Origin: Pseudoalteromonas prydzensis
GTDB lineage: Bacteria > Pseudomonadota > Gammaproteobacteria > Enterobacterales > Alteromonadaceae
DNA length: 64,000 bases
NCBI RefSeq assembly: GCF_011050055.1
Contig: NZ_DRGM01000211.1
Coordinates: 32,386-96,385 of the forward strand
Reading direction: 5' to 3'
In this document: positions 18,319-27,301 of the stretch, piece after piece
How positions within the stretch are numbered: the first letter of the stretch is position 1
Layout of the letters: every line of letters starts with the position of its first letter
Program-made: the position numbers and the translations under genes
Notes under the pieces: model-generated
What the model was told of the DNA's origin: nothing
Seen by the model: only the letters and a program-made list of their open reading frames with translations
Database searches by the model: none

Positions 18319-20564
18319 TAAGATCGTTATTCACCGTGTTATTCGCTATAAGCACGCTCAGCATTAATTGCTTGGCTACAGCGGCAGAGCCACTTTCAGA
18401 TAAGTCTATCTTTGATAATGGCTACCCAGAAGCACCTCCTCAAGAGCAGTTAACTTTGCGCTTTGAACGTTTAGGCATTAACAAATTTAGGCTCGATGGT
18501 GTCAGCAATAATACGCGTGTTGATTTTACCAATCGCCTTGATAAACTCGGCACAAAGTTAATGCTCAATTTTTCCTTCACAAACTCGCCTGCGTTAATTG
18601 AACGTGTTTCTCATATTAAAGTGTTTTTTAACGAACATTTGGTAACCGTATTGCCTATAGACAATAAGCTTGCTGTTACTGGTTCAAAGTCACAGCACAA
18701 TATTGAACTCAACGCTAAACTGATGAAAGACTTTAACCAAGTTCGTTTTGAACTGATTGGTTTTTATGATTTAGTCTGTCAGGATGATTTTAGTAAAACT
18801 ATTTGGGCTGAAATAGATAAAGAGAGCGCGATAGAAATTGAACAGCAAAGCTTAGCTTTAGAAAGCCTATTAGAGTATTTCCCTGCTCCTTTTTACGATG
18901 AGCGAGATAATAACCAGTTAACTTTGCCATTCATTTTTGCTTCTCAACCAGATGAAACCACGCTTGAAGCAGCGTCCTCACTTGCTAGTTTTTTTGGTGG
19001 GCAAGCAAAATGGCGTAAAGCAGATTTCCCAGTAGCAATAAACAAAATACCGACCACTCATAGTGTGGTGTTTGCTACCAATAATGACAAACCAGACTTT
19101 TTGTTAAATTACCCAGATGTAGAAAAGCCGACTATAGAAATAATCAGTAGCCCAACACATCGCTATGCCAAAGTACTGCTTGTTTTAGGTAAAGATACAA
19201 AGCAGCTAAAAGATGCTGTGATTGGTTTATTATTTGGTCATAAAGTAATGACTGGTCGCACTGCAGTGATTGATGAAATTAGTAAGTTACCACTTCGTAA
19301 AGCCTATGATGCGCCTTTTTGGCTTCGCTCAGACCGTGCTGTAACATTTGATGAATTCATCGAGTACCCAACTCAATTACAGTCACAAGGGTTTCGAGGT
19401 CAACCTGTGAATCTTGATTTACGTTTTGCACCGGATTTATTTACGTGGCGTGAAAATGGTATCCCTATCACCCTTAATTACCGTAATACACCGGTAGAAA
19501 AAAACTTAATTTCTCGCTTGAACATGCTGATCAACGGTAAATTCATTGATGGCTTTGTACTTGATGATGACGGTGGAAAAACCATCACAACCAATACTTT
19601 CTTACCTTTACTGTCTGATATTAATCCAAATCAGACGCGTCAGGACTTTGAGTTAACTGGTTTAGATTTGACCATGAAAAACCAACTTACTTACGATTTT
19701 AACTTTTCGGTGGCTAAATCTGGTGCATGTAACGCCATACCTGCAGGCGGTGAGTTTGGCGCTATCGATGGCAGTTCTTCAATTGATGTGAGTGCGTTTA
19801 ATCATTATATGGCATTACCGAATCTACATGCTTTTGCAAACAGTGGCTTTCCATTTACTAAATTTGCCGATTTACATCAAACAGTGTTAATTATGGAACC
19901 AAACAGTTCAGTAGAGGGCATTCGTCTATTGCTTAACTTTACAGGCCATTTAGGGGCAATAACAGGTTACCCATCACATCGACTGGCTATTAAATTCCCA
20001 GCACAAGATATTAACTTTGACGACAAAGATATTATTATTATCGGTAAACCTGACTCTCTTCATCATGACATGAGCAAAGACAGTGCGCTCAGTGTTTTGA
20101 TAAATGATAACAATAGAGTGGTTAACCAGGCTATTTATAATGGTGCGTTTAATACAAGCGATCCTGAAAGAGTTCAAGTTAATATCCGAAGTATGGGCAA
20201 ACTTGGCATCATCTCTGGCTTTCAATCTCCGTTTGATTCTGAGCGTTCGGTTGTGTCTTTAATCGCAACGAACAATGCAGCCTACCCACTGTTGAATGAA
20301 GCTTTGCTGATAAATGAACAAACAGCAAAAATCACCGGCAGCTCGGCAATTATCAATAGCCAAGGTATAAAAACGATAAAAACTGACGAACAATATTTTG
20401 TTGGTCATGTTCCTATTCATACTTTAATTTGGTTCCACTTTTCAGACCGTCCAGTTTTGCTCGCCGTGCTGTCGATTATTACTCTGTTGCTGATATCATT
20501 TTTGTTATGGCGATTATTAATGTTACTGACGCAAAAACGATTATCTGAAGGAGAAAATAAATAA
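18315..20564 (+). CDS. bcsB: BcsB, periplasmic membrane-anchored cellulose synthase subunit
   Basis: A 749-residue protein with an N-terminal signal peptide (ending near CLATAAEP), a large periplasmic part with two carbohydrate-binding and flavodoxin-like repeats, and a C-terminal transmembrane helix (about 715-738) followed by a basic tail. BcsB guides the glucan from BcsA through the periplasm and its tail helix is needed for catalysis. It is coupled to bcsA (ATGA overlap) and bcsZ (TAATG overlap). Confidence 0.94.
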   Translation: MIRSLFTVLFAISTLSINCLATAAEPLSDKSIFDNGYPEAPPQEQLTLRFERLGINKFRLDGVSNNTRVDFTNRLDKLGTKLMLNFSFTNSPALIERVSHIKVFFNEHLVTVLPIDNKLAVTGSKSQHNIELNAKLMKDFNQVRFELIGFYDLVCQDDFSKTIWAEIDKESAIEIEQQSLALESLLEYFPAPFYDERDNNQLTLPFIFASQPDETTLEAASSLASFFGGQAKWRKADFPVAINKIPTTHSVVFATNNDKPDFLLNYPDVEKPTIEIISSPTHRYAKVLLVLGKDTKQLKDAVIGLLFGHKVMTGRTAVIDEISKLPLRKAYDAPFWLRSDRAVTFDEFIEYPTQLQSQGFRGQPVNLDLRFAPDLFTWRENGIPITLNYRNTPVEKNLISRLNMLINGKFIDGFVLDDDGGKTITTNTFLPLLSDINPNQTRQDFELTGLDLTMKNQLTYDFNFSVAKSGACNAIPAGGEFGAIDGSSSIDVSAFNHYMALPNLHAFANSGFPFTKFADLHQTVLIMEPNSSVEGIRLLLNFTGHLGAITGYPSHRLAIKFPAQDINFDDKDIIIIGKPDSLHHDMSKDSALSVLINDNNRVVNQAIYNGAFNTSDPERVQVNIRSMGKLGIISGFQSPFDSERSVVSLIATNNAAYPLLNEALLINEQTAKITGSSAIINSQGIKTIKTDEQYFVGHVPIHTLIWFHFSDRPVLLAVLSIITLLLISFLLWRLLMLLTQKRLSEGENK

Positions 20565-21685
20565 TGAAAAACATTGTGTTATTCGTCAGCATGCTACTTA
20601 TTTGGCCATTAAACTCTGTAGCCCAAAGCTGCGCTGATTGGTCTCAGTGGGATACCTTTAAAAAGCATTTTATTTCCGATCAAGGTCGGGTCATTGATCT
20701 TGGTAGTAAACAAAGTATTACGACCTCTGAAGGTCAATCCTATGCGCTATTTTTTGCTCTACTTGCAAACGATCAAGCAAGCTTTGAGCAAATTTTACAG
20801 TGGACGCAAACCCATCTCGCTGAAGGCGACTTAAGCACTCGCCTGCCAGCTTGGCAATGGGGGATTGATGGTAATGGAAAAGGTAAAATTCTCGACTCAA
20901 ACCCTGCATCCGACTCAGACTTATGGATAGCTTATACACTTTCACAAGCAGCAATTCTTTGGCAAGAACGGCGTTACGCTGTGCTAAGTAGTGTTATGGC
21001 AGAGCGTATTATACGTGAAGAAACCGCTTATTTACCTAACTTAGGGTTAACATTACTTCCTGCACCCAATGGTTTTGAGCCGAGTGAACAAACCTGGAAA
21101 TTAAATCCAAGTTATGCCCCACTGTTTATTTTGCAGCAGTTTGCACAGCGTTATCCACACTCTGCATGGCAAGCACTTCATGACAGTTCAGCCAAGTTAA
21201 TACTTGAAACCAGCAAAAATGGCTTCAGCCCTGATTGGGTTATGTATAACCCCGAAAAAGGTTTTTACCACACAGATAAAGCCCCCGCTATTGGTAGCTA
21301 TAATGCAATTCGCGTCTACCTGTGGGCAAGTATGATGGCTGATGAAGCAGCATACAAAAAAGAGCTAATAGCACAGTTCGATCCTATGCTGCAGTACCTA
21401 GTAAACAATAATAGAGCGCCACTTGAAAGCCGAGTCGATACAGGTAAAGCGTCAGGTTCTGGCCCTGCTGGCTTTATCGCTGCATTACTACCATTGCTTG
21501 CTGATAAAGGCCAAACCCAAACGTTAGCAGCTCTACAACAAAAATTGATGATAGACACTCGCTTTATTACAAATCGCTATTACGACAGCGTGTTATATTT
21601 GTTTGGAACGAGTACCACAAATAAACGTTTTACTATTGATAAGCAAGGTGCGCTACTTCCAAATTGGAGCAATGAATGCCGATAA
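20564..21685 (+). CDS. bcsZ: BcsZ, periplasmic GH8 endoglucanase with Asn at the catalytic-base position
   Basis: A 373-residue glycoside hydrolase family 8 protein with a signal peptide (cleaved near SVA-QSC). The general acid region TTSEGQSYALF is intact (E56, equivalent to E. coli E55), as is LDSNPASDSDLW. E. coli BcsZ has its catalytic base D243 in the sequence SYDAIRVY. Here it reads SYNAIRVY with N247 (AAT at 21302-21304). The enzyme may therefore bind but cleave cellulose poorly. It overlaps bcsC by 10 nt. Confidence 0.93.
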   Translation: MKNIVLFVSMLLIWPLNSVAQSCADWSQWDTFKKHFISDQGRVIDLGSKQSITTSEGQSYALFFALLANDQASFEQILQWTQTHLAEGDLSTRLPAWQWGIDGNGKGKILDSNPASDSDLWIAYTLSQAAILWQERRYAVLSSVMAERIIREETAYLPNLGLTLLPAPNGFEPSEQTWKLNPSYAPLFILQQFAQRYPHSAWQALHDSSAKLILETSKNGFSPDWVMYNPEKGFYHTDKAPAIGSYNAIRVYLWASMMADEAAYKKELIAQFDPMLQYLVNNNRAPLESRVDTGKASGSGPAGFIAALLPLLADKGQTQTLAALQQKLMIDTRFITNRYYDSVLYLFGTSTTNKRFTIDKQGALLPNWSNECR

Positions 21686-24600
21686 AGTGGCTGCTTGCTG
21701 TACTGTTATTTAGCTCATTTGTATCGCTGTCTAAACAGCAAGACTTAGATACAGAATCAGTTCATTGGCTCATAAGCCAAGTTCAGCTTGGTGAGATCGA
21801 ACAAGATCTACAGTTAATGACTGATAGCTTAGATAAGCTATTAAGTATTGCACCTAACAATATTGAGGTGCAATGCGCCCAAGCGCATGTGTATTTTGCA
21901 CTCGCTCAAAACAGTAAAGCAACTAATCTACTTAGTAAATTAAAGGGTGAACACCATCCTTGTATTAAGCAAATAAGCTTATTAGCTCGGGTTAACGACC
22001 AAGACAGAGCATCAGTTCAAGAAGCCAAATTGTTAGCGCGAGCTGGACAGTACAGTGCTGCAATCGCACTTTATGATAATTTATTCAAATCGACCTACCC
22101 TAGTATCGAGTATGAGTTTGAGTATATAAACTGGTTAGCGCAAAGTGACGATAACTGGCAGCAAGCATTACGAGGCTATCGCTCATTACTTAAACGTTAC
22201 CCTGAATCTAGTCGTATTGAACTTACCTACGCAAAACACTTACTAGAGCAAAATCCACAAAACAATGATGCATTGCGTATATTAAATCACTATGCACATA
22301 GTAAATTTCTTGCAGTTGAGGCTGAATCTGCATGGTTGTCCGCGCTTGAAGAAATGCCTATTAGTAAACAAACAGACAATGCTTACCAAAGCTATTTTTT
22401 AGCTTATCCAAAAAGTAATAAAGGCAAGCTGCAATATAATGACTTTGCAAAACAATTAGAAGAAGAGCTCATTAAACAAGCCGATCCTGCATATCAAGCG
22501 TGGCAAAAAGGGGTTATTGCGCTTGAAAATGAAAAATACAATCAAGCCAATCGATACTTTACAACAGCGCTGGCTGGTCGACCTAAAGATCCTGAAGTAC
22601 TCAGTAGCTTAGGACTATTAAAGCTACGCCAAGGAGATAATGCCGCAGCCTACCGTTATTTCAAAAAAGCCGAGCAGCTAAGTGACAATGTTAATCGGAT
22701 TGCGGTCCTTAAAGGTTTAGCAACCACTGCCAAGTTTTGGCAATACATAAACTTGGCAGAATTAGCGATAGATGACAACAATCTAAATCGCGCTAAATTG
22801 CAACTTGATTTAGCACACACGCTCGATGAAGACCCACTGACCGTGTTATTTTATCGCGCTCAACTGGCAGAAAAAGCAGGCCAAGCTCAGCAAGCTATGG
22901 TTTATTATCAGCAAATTTTGGCTCAAGAGCCGCTACAAGCCCGTACCTTAGGGGCAATGTTAACCCTAACAAGTAGCGATGATAACTTTTCCCGAAGTCA
23001 TCAGTTTTATAACCAGTTAACAGCAAAACAACAGGCTTTAATAACTGAACAGTATACTCGAATTCAAAGTCGCCAATTACGCGCGCGTGCCGATGAGCTC
23101 ACCGCTGCAGGAAAATTAGATCAGGCCGTTAATTTGCTTCTCTTAGCGATAAAACAAACGCCTAGAGAAAGTTGGCTTTATTATGATCTGGCTAACTTAT
23201 ATCAACAACAAGGCTTACTAAACCACGCTAAAGCTTTATATAATAAGACCTTATGGCAATTTCCCCTCGATGCTGAGTTGCGATACAGCCACGCACTGTT
23301 TTTACGATCTTTGAACGACTACCAAGGCGCTCTTGATACCCTTAGCTACGTGCCTAATAATGCCCGTACCGCAGACGTTGCTCAACTCGCCCAGCAACTT
23401 TCAATCAATGCCAAGATGAGCAAACTTGCTAATAACGGCGAAGATAATAAAAGTACGATTATTTATAATCTAACAGAGCTCGAAGCCCAACCTTTAACGC
23501 CTTTAATGCAGGCAGAACTGGCAGCACAATGGCAGCAAATTAATGAATACAATTACGCACTAAGGCAATTACGCACAGCCTTAGAACGGGATGACAGCTT
23601 AAGTCCTTATTGGCATATGACATATGCTCAATGGCTTTTAAACAGTGATAAGGAACAACAAACACAGCAATGGTTTGCACACTATCAACTACCGAAAGTG
23701 GCCACTGAAGAACAACAAATACGTTGGCTATCTCTGCAAACTGATTACATCAATAAGTTTAACCAGGGTGAACAGCGCCTTGAAAAATTAGCGTTACTTG
23801 CTCAACAAAACCCTAACAACCCAGTAGTATATAATGCACTTATCACTGCTAATATTGAGTTAAATAGACCCCAAGCTGCTATTGATCTATACCAGCTGCA
23901 AGTTCAACAAGGCCAAAAATTAGCACCCGAGACCGAACTTGCCGTAGCAAGGGTTAGCCGCGAGCTAAATCACCATGCTCTGGCAGATCGCATTGTTACT
24001 ACATTAATAAATGACGTAGATAAAGATCAAACATATCAGCAACAGTTATTAATGACCGCCCTTGTTGATTTTCAAGATGAAGGTAATCTTATTCGCTTAA
24101 CCAACGAGTTACTCGTTAAATCAGGCTATAGCCAAGAAATGTATTATCAAGCTGCGCAAGTTGCAGAAACTCATAATAAAAATGCTTACGCAGAAACCTG
24201 GTATAAAGAGGCAATTGAACCAAATAGCAGTATAAAAGCACAAAGCGATGCCACTCTTAACTACAAATTATATGCCTTAAATGACGAGGCACCTTGGTAT
24301 GTAAATAATGCGAAAAGAGAGCTTGCTCGAATTCAACAGCGCGAGCAAGCCTATATAACGGCCGGCATTAACTTTAGCAGTCAAACCAGCACTCAAAACG
24401 ATGCCAGCCTAGGTGCCGGCTCTATGCCTATTGAGGTCGGCTTGCCACTTTGGCATGGCACCGGGATTATTAAACTTGATCCGATGACCATTGCCAGTCA
24501 AGTAACCCGCTTTGATGAGAGCTTTTCGGGCAGTCGCTATGGCCAAGGGGCATTGTGTATTTTCGATTGCCCGTTAAATAGTATTGAACCACAACAAGAA

Positions 24601-25488
24601 GGCATTGATATTGGCTTTGCATGGTTAAACGATACATGGCGTTTTGACATAGGCACTACACCACTGGGTTTTTTGGTGGAAGATATTGTCTGGGGTGTTG
24701 ACTACAATGGCGACATAGGGAATTTTGGTTATGAAATTACACTTAATAAACGCCCCGTAACCAGCTCAGTATTATCGTATGCGGGCCTTGAAGATGTATT
24801 CACAAATGAAGTTTGGGGGGGCGTTAGAGCAACCACATTACGATTTAATCTATCACATGATCTAGGCCTTGATTGGGGTTTTTGGGGCTCAGCTGATTTG
24901 CAGTTATTACAAGGCAAGAATGTCAAAGACAATCAACGTTACAGTCTTATGGGCGGCGCTTATCACCGTTACATCCGTGAAAAGAATACCGAATTAACAT
25001 TCGGTGCAAGTCTATTGCACTGGTCTTATCAATATAATTTAAGTGAAGAAACCTTTGGCCATGGCGGCTATTATAGTCCACAAAGCTACCTCGGCGTTTC
25101 AATGCCGGTTACTTATGACCGCCGCGTTAATAACGATTTTATTTACCGTGTACGAGCCGGTATCTCATGGTCAACCACCACAAATGACGACAGTGATTTT
25201 TTTCCTAATGATCCGCAGCTACAAGCGCAGGCACAACAAAGAACTTCAATCACCGGTGTTGATCCAGTTTTTGCAGGCAGTACAACGTCTGGCATGTCAT
25301 ATAACTTAGCCGGTAGCTTTGAGTATCGCTATACGCCACACTGGTTCTTTGGTGGCTTTTTTAGCTTAGATCGCGCTGATTTTTATGAACCTAACTATGC
25401 CCAGCTTTATTTCCGCTATTATTTTAAACCTGTTTATAGCGAAATGATTTTCCCAGGCACCCCCGTAGTTCCTTATGCTGACTATTAG
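21676..25488 (+). CDS. bcsC: BcsC, cellulose export TPR/outer-membrane beta-barrel
   Basis: A 1270-residue protein with a signal peptide, a long periplasmic TPR superhelix (to about residue 880; repeats such as ALAGRPKDPEVLSSLGLLKLRQGD) and a C-terminal BCSC_C barrel (about 920-1270) ending in Tyr-rich strands. It carries cellulose across the periplasm and outer membrane. It is about 110 residues longer than E. coli BcsC, consistent with extra TPRs. Last gene of the operon; a pair of hairpins lies about 85 nt downstream. Confidence 0.94.
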   Translation: MPIKWLLAVLLFSSFVSLSKQQDLDTESVHWLISQVQLGEIEQDLQLMTDSLDKLLSIAPNNIEVQCAQAHVYFALAQNSKATNLLSKLKGEHHPCIKQISLLARVNDQDRASVQEAKLLARAGQYSAAIALYDNLFKSTYPSIEYEFEYINWLAQSDDNWQQALRGYRSLLKRYPESSRIELTYAKHLLEQNPQNNDALRILNHYAHSKFLAVEAESAWLSALEEMPISKQTDNAYQSYFLAYPKSNKGKLQYNDFAKQLEEELIKQADPAYQAWQKGVIALENEKYNQANRYFTTALAGRPKDPEVLSSLGLLKLRQGDNAAAYRYFKKAEQLSDNVNRIAVLKGLATTAKFWQYINLAELAIDDNNLNRAKLQLDLAHTLDEDPLTVLFYRAQLAEKAGQAQQAMVYYQQILAQEPLQARTLGAMLTLTSSDDNFSRSHQFYNQLTAKQQALITEQYTRIQSRQLRARADELTAAGKLDQAVNLLLLAIKQTPRESWLYYDLANLYQQQGLLNHAKALYNKTLWQFPLDAELRYSHALFLRSLNDYQGALDTLSYVPNNARTADVAQLAQQLSINAKMSKLANNGEDNKSTIIYNLTELEAQPLTPLMQAELAAQWQQINEYNYALRQLRTALERDDSLSPYWHMTYAQWLLNSDKEQQTQQWFAHYQLPKVATEEQQIRWLSLQTDYINKFNQGEQRLEKLALLAQQNPNNPVVYNALITANIELNRPQAAIDLYQLQVQQGQKLAPETELAVARVSRELNHHALADRIVTTLINDVDKDQTYQQQLLMTALVDFQDEGNLIRLTNELLVKSGYSQEMYYQAAQVAETHNKNAYAETWYKEAIEPNSSIKAQSDATLNYKLYALNDEAPWYVNNAKRELARIQQREQAYITAGINFSSQTSTQNDASLGAGSMPIEVGLPLWHGTGIIKLDPMTIASQVTRFDESFSGSRYGQGALCIFDCPLNSIEPQQEGIDIGFAWLNDTWRFDIGTTPLGFLVEDIVWGVDYNGDIGNFGYEITLNKRPVTSSVLSYAGLEDVFTNEVWGGVRATTLRFNLSHDLGLDWGFWGSADLQLLQGKNVKDNQRYSLMGGAYHRYIREKNTELTFGASLLHWSYQYNLSEETFGHGGYYSPQSYLGVSMPVTYDRRVNNDFIYRVRAGISWSTTTNDDSDFFPNDPQLQAQAQQRTSITGVDPVFAGSTTSGMSYNLAGSFEYRYTPHWFFGGFFSLDRADFYEPNYAQLYFRYYFKPVYSEMIFPGTPVVPYADY

Positions 25489-25572
25489 GTTTTAAAACCA
25501 TGGCACAGCTAACTATCGCAAGCACTTCCCCTGCACAGCCCGTGTATGTATACTTAGCCGCAATTGTAGCTA

Positions 25573-25614
25573 GGATAAGGGTGTGACTCTTATCCACTAA
25601 GCAAAAACTTAGTG
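25573..25614. other. tandem hairpins between bcsC and the peptide transporter
   Basis: GGATAAG/CTTATCC (25573-25595, 9-nt loop) abuts CACTAAG/CTTAGTG (25595-25614, 6-nt loop); the two stems share one base. There is no T-run, so this is not a standard terminator. It could be 3'-end structure of the bcs mRNA or a leader element of the next gene. The rest of 25489-25744 shows no gene. Confidence 0.4.
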
Positions 25615-25744
25615 AGCAAACCATTACCTTAGCTGCATTAAAAATAATATTCATGGCCACCCGTTCAACTGTGTTGTTATCACATGAACGACCAAAGCAA
25701 AAAATATAAGGCCACAATAATTAACGTTGAGTTAGGAAGTAAAT

Positions 25745-27175
25745 ATGAGTTCATTACCTAAAGCAGGTGATTTTTTAGGACATCCTAAAGGGTTATTCCT
25801 GCTGTTCGGCACAGAAATGTGGGAACGATTCGGTTATTACGGCATGCGTGCCATTTTAGTATTATATCTTGTTGCGATTGTTCAAGAAGGCGGTTTTGGT
25901 TGGAGTAATGCCGACGCACTGAGCCTTTATGGTACGTTCACTATGGCTGTTTATATCACTCCATTATTTGGTGGTTGGTTAGCCGATAACGTACTTGGCC
26001 AACGTAAAGCGATTATCATCGGTGGCCTATTAATGGCTGCTGGCCATTTTACTATGGGTATTCCTCATAGCATGTTAGCAGGCCAAGAAGAAAACGTGTT
26101 TTATATTGGTTTAGCCTTACTTTGTATGGGTAATGGTTTATTTAAACCAAATATCTCAACTATGGTTGGCGACTTATACAAAGAAGGTGATCAACGTCGT
26201 GATGGCGCATTCACTATCTTCTATATGGGTATTAACTTAGGTGGTGCATTAGGTCCATTGGTTGCGGGTTTTGCTGCAGCATCAATGGGTTGGCAATATG
26301 GCTTTATCGTCGCTGGTATTGGTATGCTTATCTCTGTAGCAATGCAAGTTGCTTTAAGCAACAAATACTTAGGTGATATTGGTGTTATTCCTGCCGCTAA
26401 ATTAGCGCAATCACAATCTAACTCAGACGTTAAAGTACCTTTAACCAAAGTTGAAACTGACCGCATTAAAGTTATTTTTACAATGAGTGTATTTAGTATC
26501 ATTTTCTGGATGGGCTTTGAGCAAGCTGGTGGCTTGATGAACTTATTCGCGAATGATTATACCGACCGTACGTTGTTCAACTTTGAAATTCCAGCCTCAT
26601 GGTTCCAATCATTAAACTCTATTTTCATCATTGTTTTTGCACCTCTGGTCGCTATTATTTGGTTGAAACTAGATAAGCGCGAGCCAAACTCACCGGTTAA
26701 GTTTGCTATCGCATTAGTCTTTTTAGCACTTGGTTTTATCACTATGATTTTAGCACTTATGACCCAAGGTCAAGGTGATACACTACAAATCAGCATGATG
26801 TGGTTAGTATTATTCTATTTATTCCACACTTTAGGTGAGCTGTGCTTATCGCCAATTGGCTTATCTATGGTAAGTAAGTTAGCACCACTGCGCTTAGCAT
26901 CAATGCTTATGGGTATTTGGTTCTTATGTACAGCGGTTGCTAATAAGATTGCTGGCTTTGTAGGTTCATTCTTAGGTGAAGGTGAAGAAGCGCTTGACAA
27001 TGCACTAGGTATTTTCATTGGTTTAGGTGCAACTGCAGTGCTTTCAGCAGTGATCATGTACTTACTAAGCGACAAGCTTGTTAAGTGGATGCATGGTGCT
27101 GAAGGTCAACACGAACCACACACTCACGAACACATTTTAGCTGAAGAGCTTGAAGTAGTTGCTGAAAAACCGTAA
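25745..27175 (+). CDS. POT family proton-dependent di/tripeptide transporter
   Basis: A 476-residue inner-membrane symporter with 12 to 14 helices. The POT signature ExxERFxYYG reads EMWERFGYYGMRA (about residues 23-35), and the PTR2 motif FTIFYMGINLGG follows. These transporters import di- and tripeptides with protons. The C-terminal tail is His/Glu rich. Ribosome binding site AGGAAG lies 6 nt before the ATG. A 13-bp-stem terminator follows. Confidence 0.93.
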   Translation: MSSLPKAGDFLGHPKGLFLLFGTEMWERFGYYGMRAILVLYLVAIVQEGGFGWSNADALSLYGTFTMAVYITPLFGGWLADNVLGQRKAIIIGGLLMAAGHFTMGIPHSMLAGQEENVFYIGLALLCMGNGLFKPNISTMVGDLYKEGDQRRDGAFTIFYMGINLGGALGPLVAGFAAASMGWQYGFIVAGIGMLISVAMQVALSNKYLGDIGVIPAAKLAQSQSNSDVKVPLTKVETDRIKVIFTMSVFSIIFWMGFEQAGGLMNLFANDYTDRTLFNFEIPASWFQSLNSIFIIVFAPLVAIIWLKLDKREPNSPVKFAIALVFLALGFITMILALMTQGQGDTLQISMMWLVLFYLFHTLGELCLSPIGLSMVSKLAPLRLASMLMGIWFLCTAVANKIAGFVGSFLGEGEEALDNALGIFIGLGATAVLSAVIMYLLSDKLVKWMHGAEGQHEPHTHEHILAEELEVVAEKP

Positions 27176-27190
27176 CTAAGTGTTTATTAC

Positions 27191-27223
27191 TTGCCCACAA
27201 GCAGCCGTGCTTGTGGGCAATTT
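27191..27223 (+). terminator. intrinsic terminator after the POT transporter
   Basis: A perfect 13-bp stem starting TTGCCCACAAG has a 4-nt loop (GCCG) and is followed by TTTC. Confidence 0.85.
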
Positions 27224-27301
27224 CTAATCTGTATCTCTATATCTTGTTCCTAGATACTGCTACTATGTCCGACGTCGTTCTGAATGTTTGCGTGGGCAAT
27301 A

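Noticed and set aside
25424..25717. 97-codon minus-strand ORF across the bcsC 3' end
   Set aside because: It runs antisense through the barrel end of bcsC and the hairpin region, with no ribosome binding site and Cys-rich low-quality sequence.
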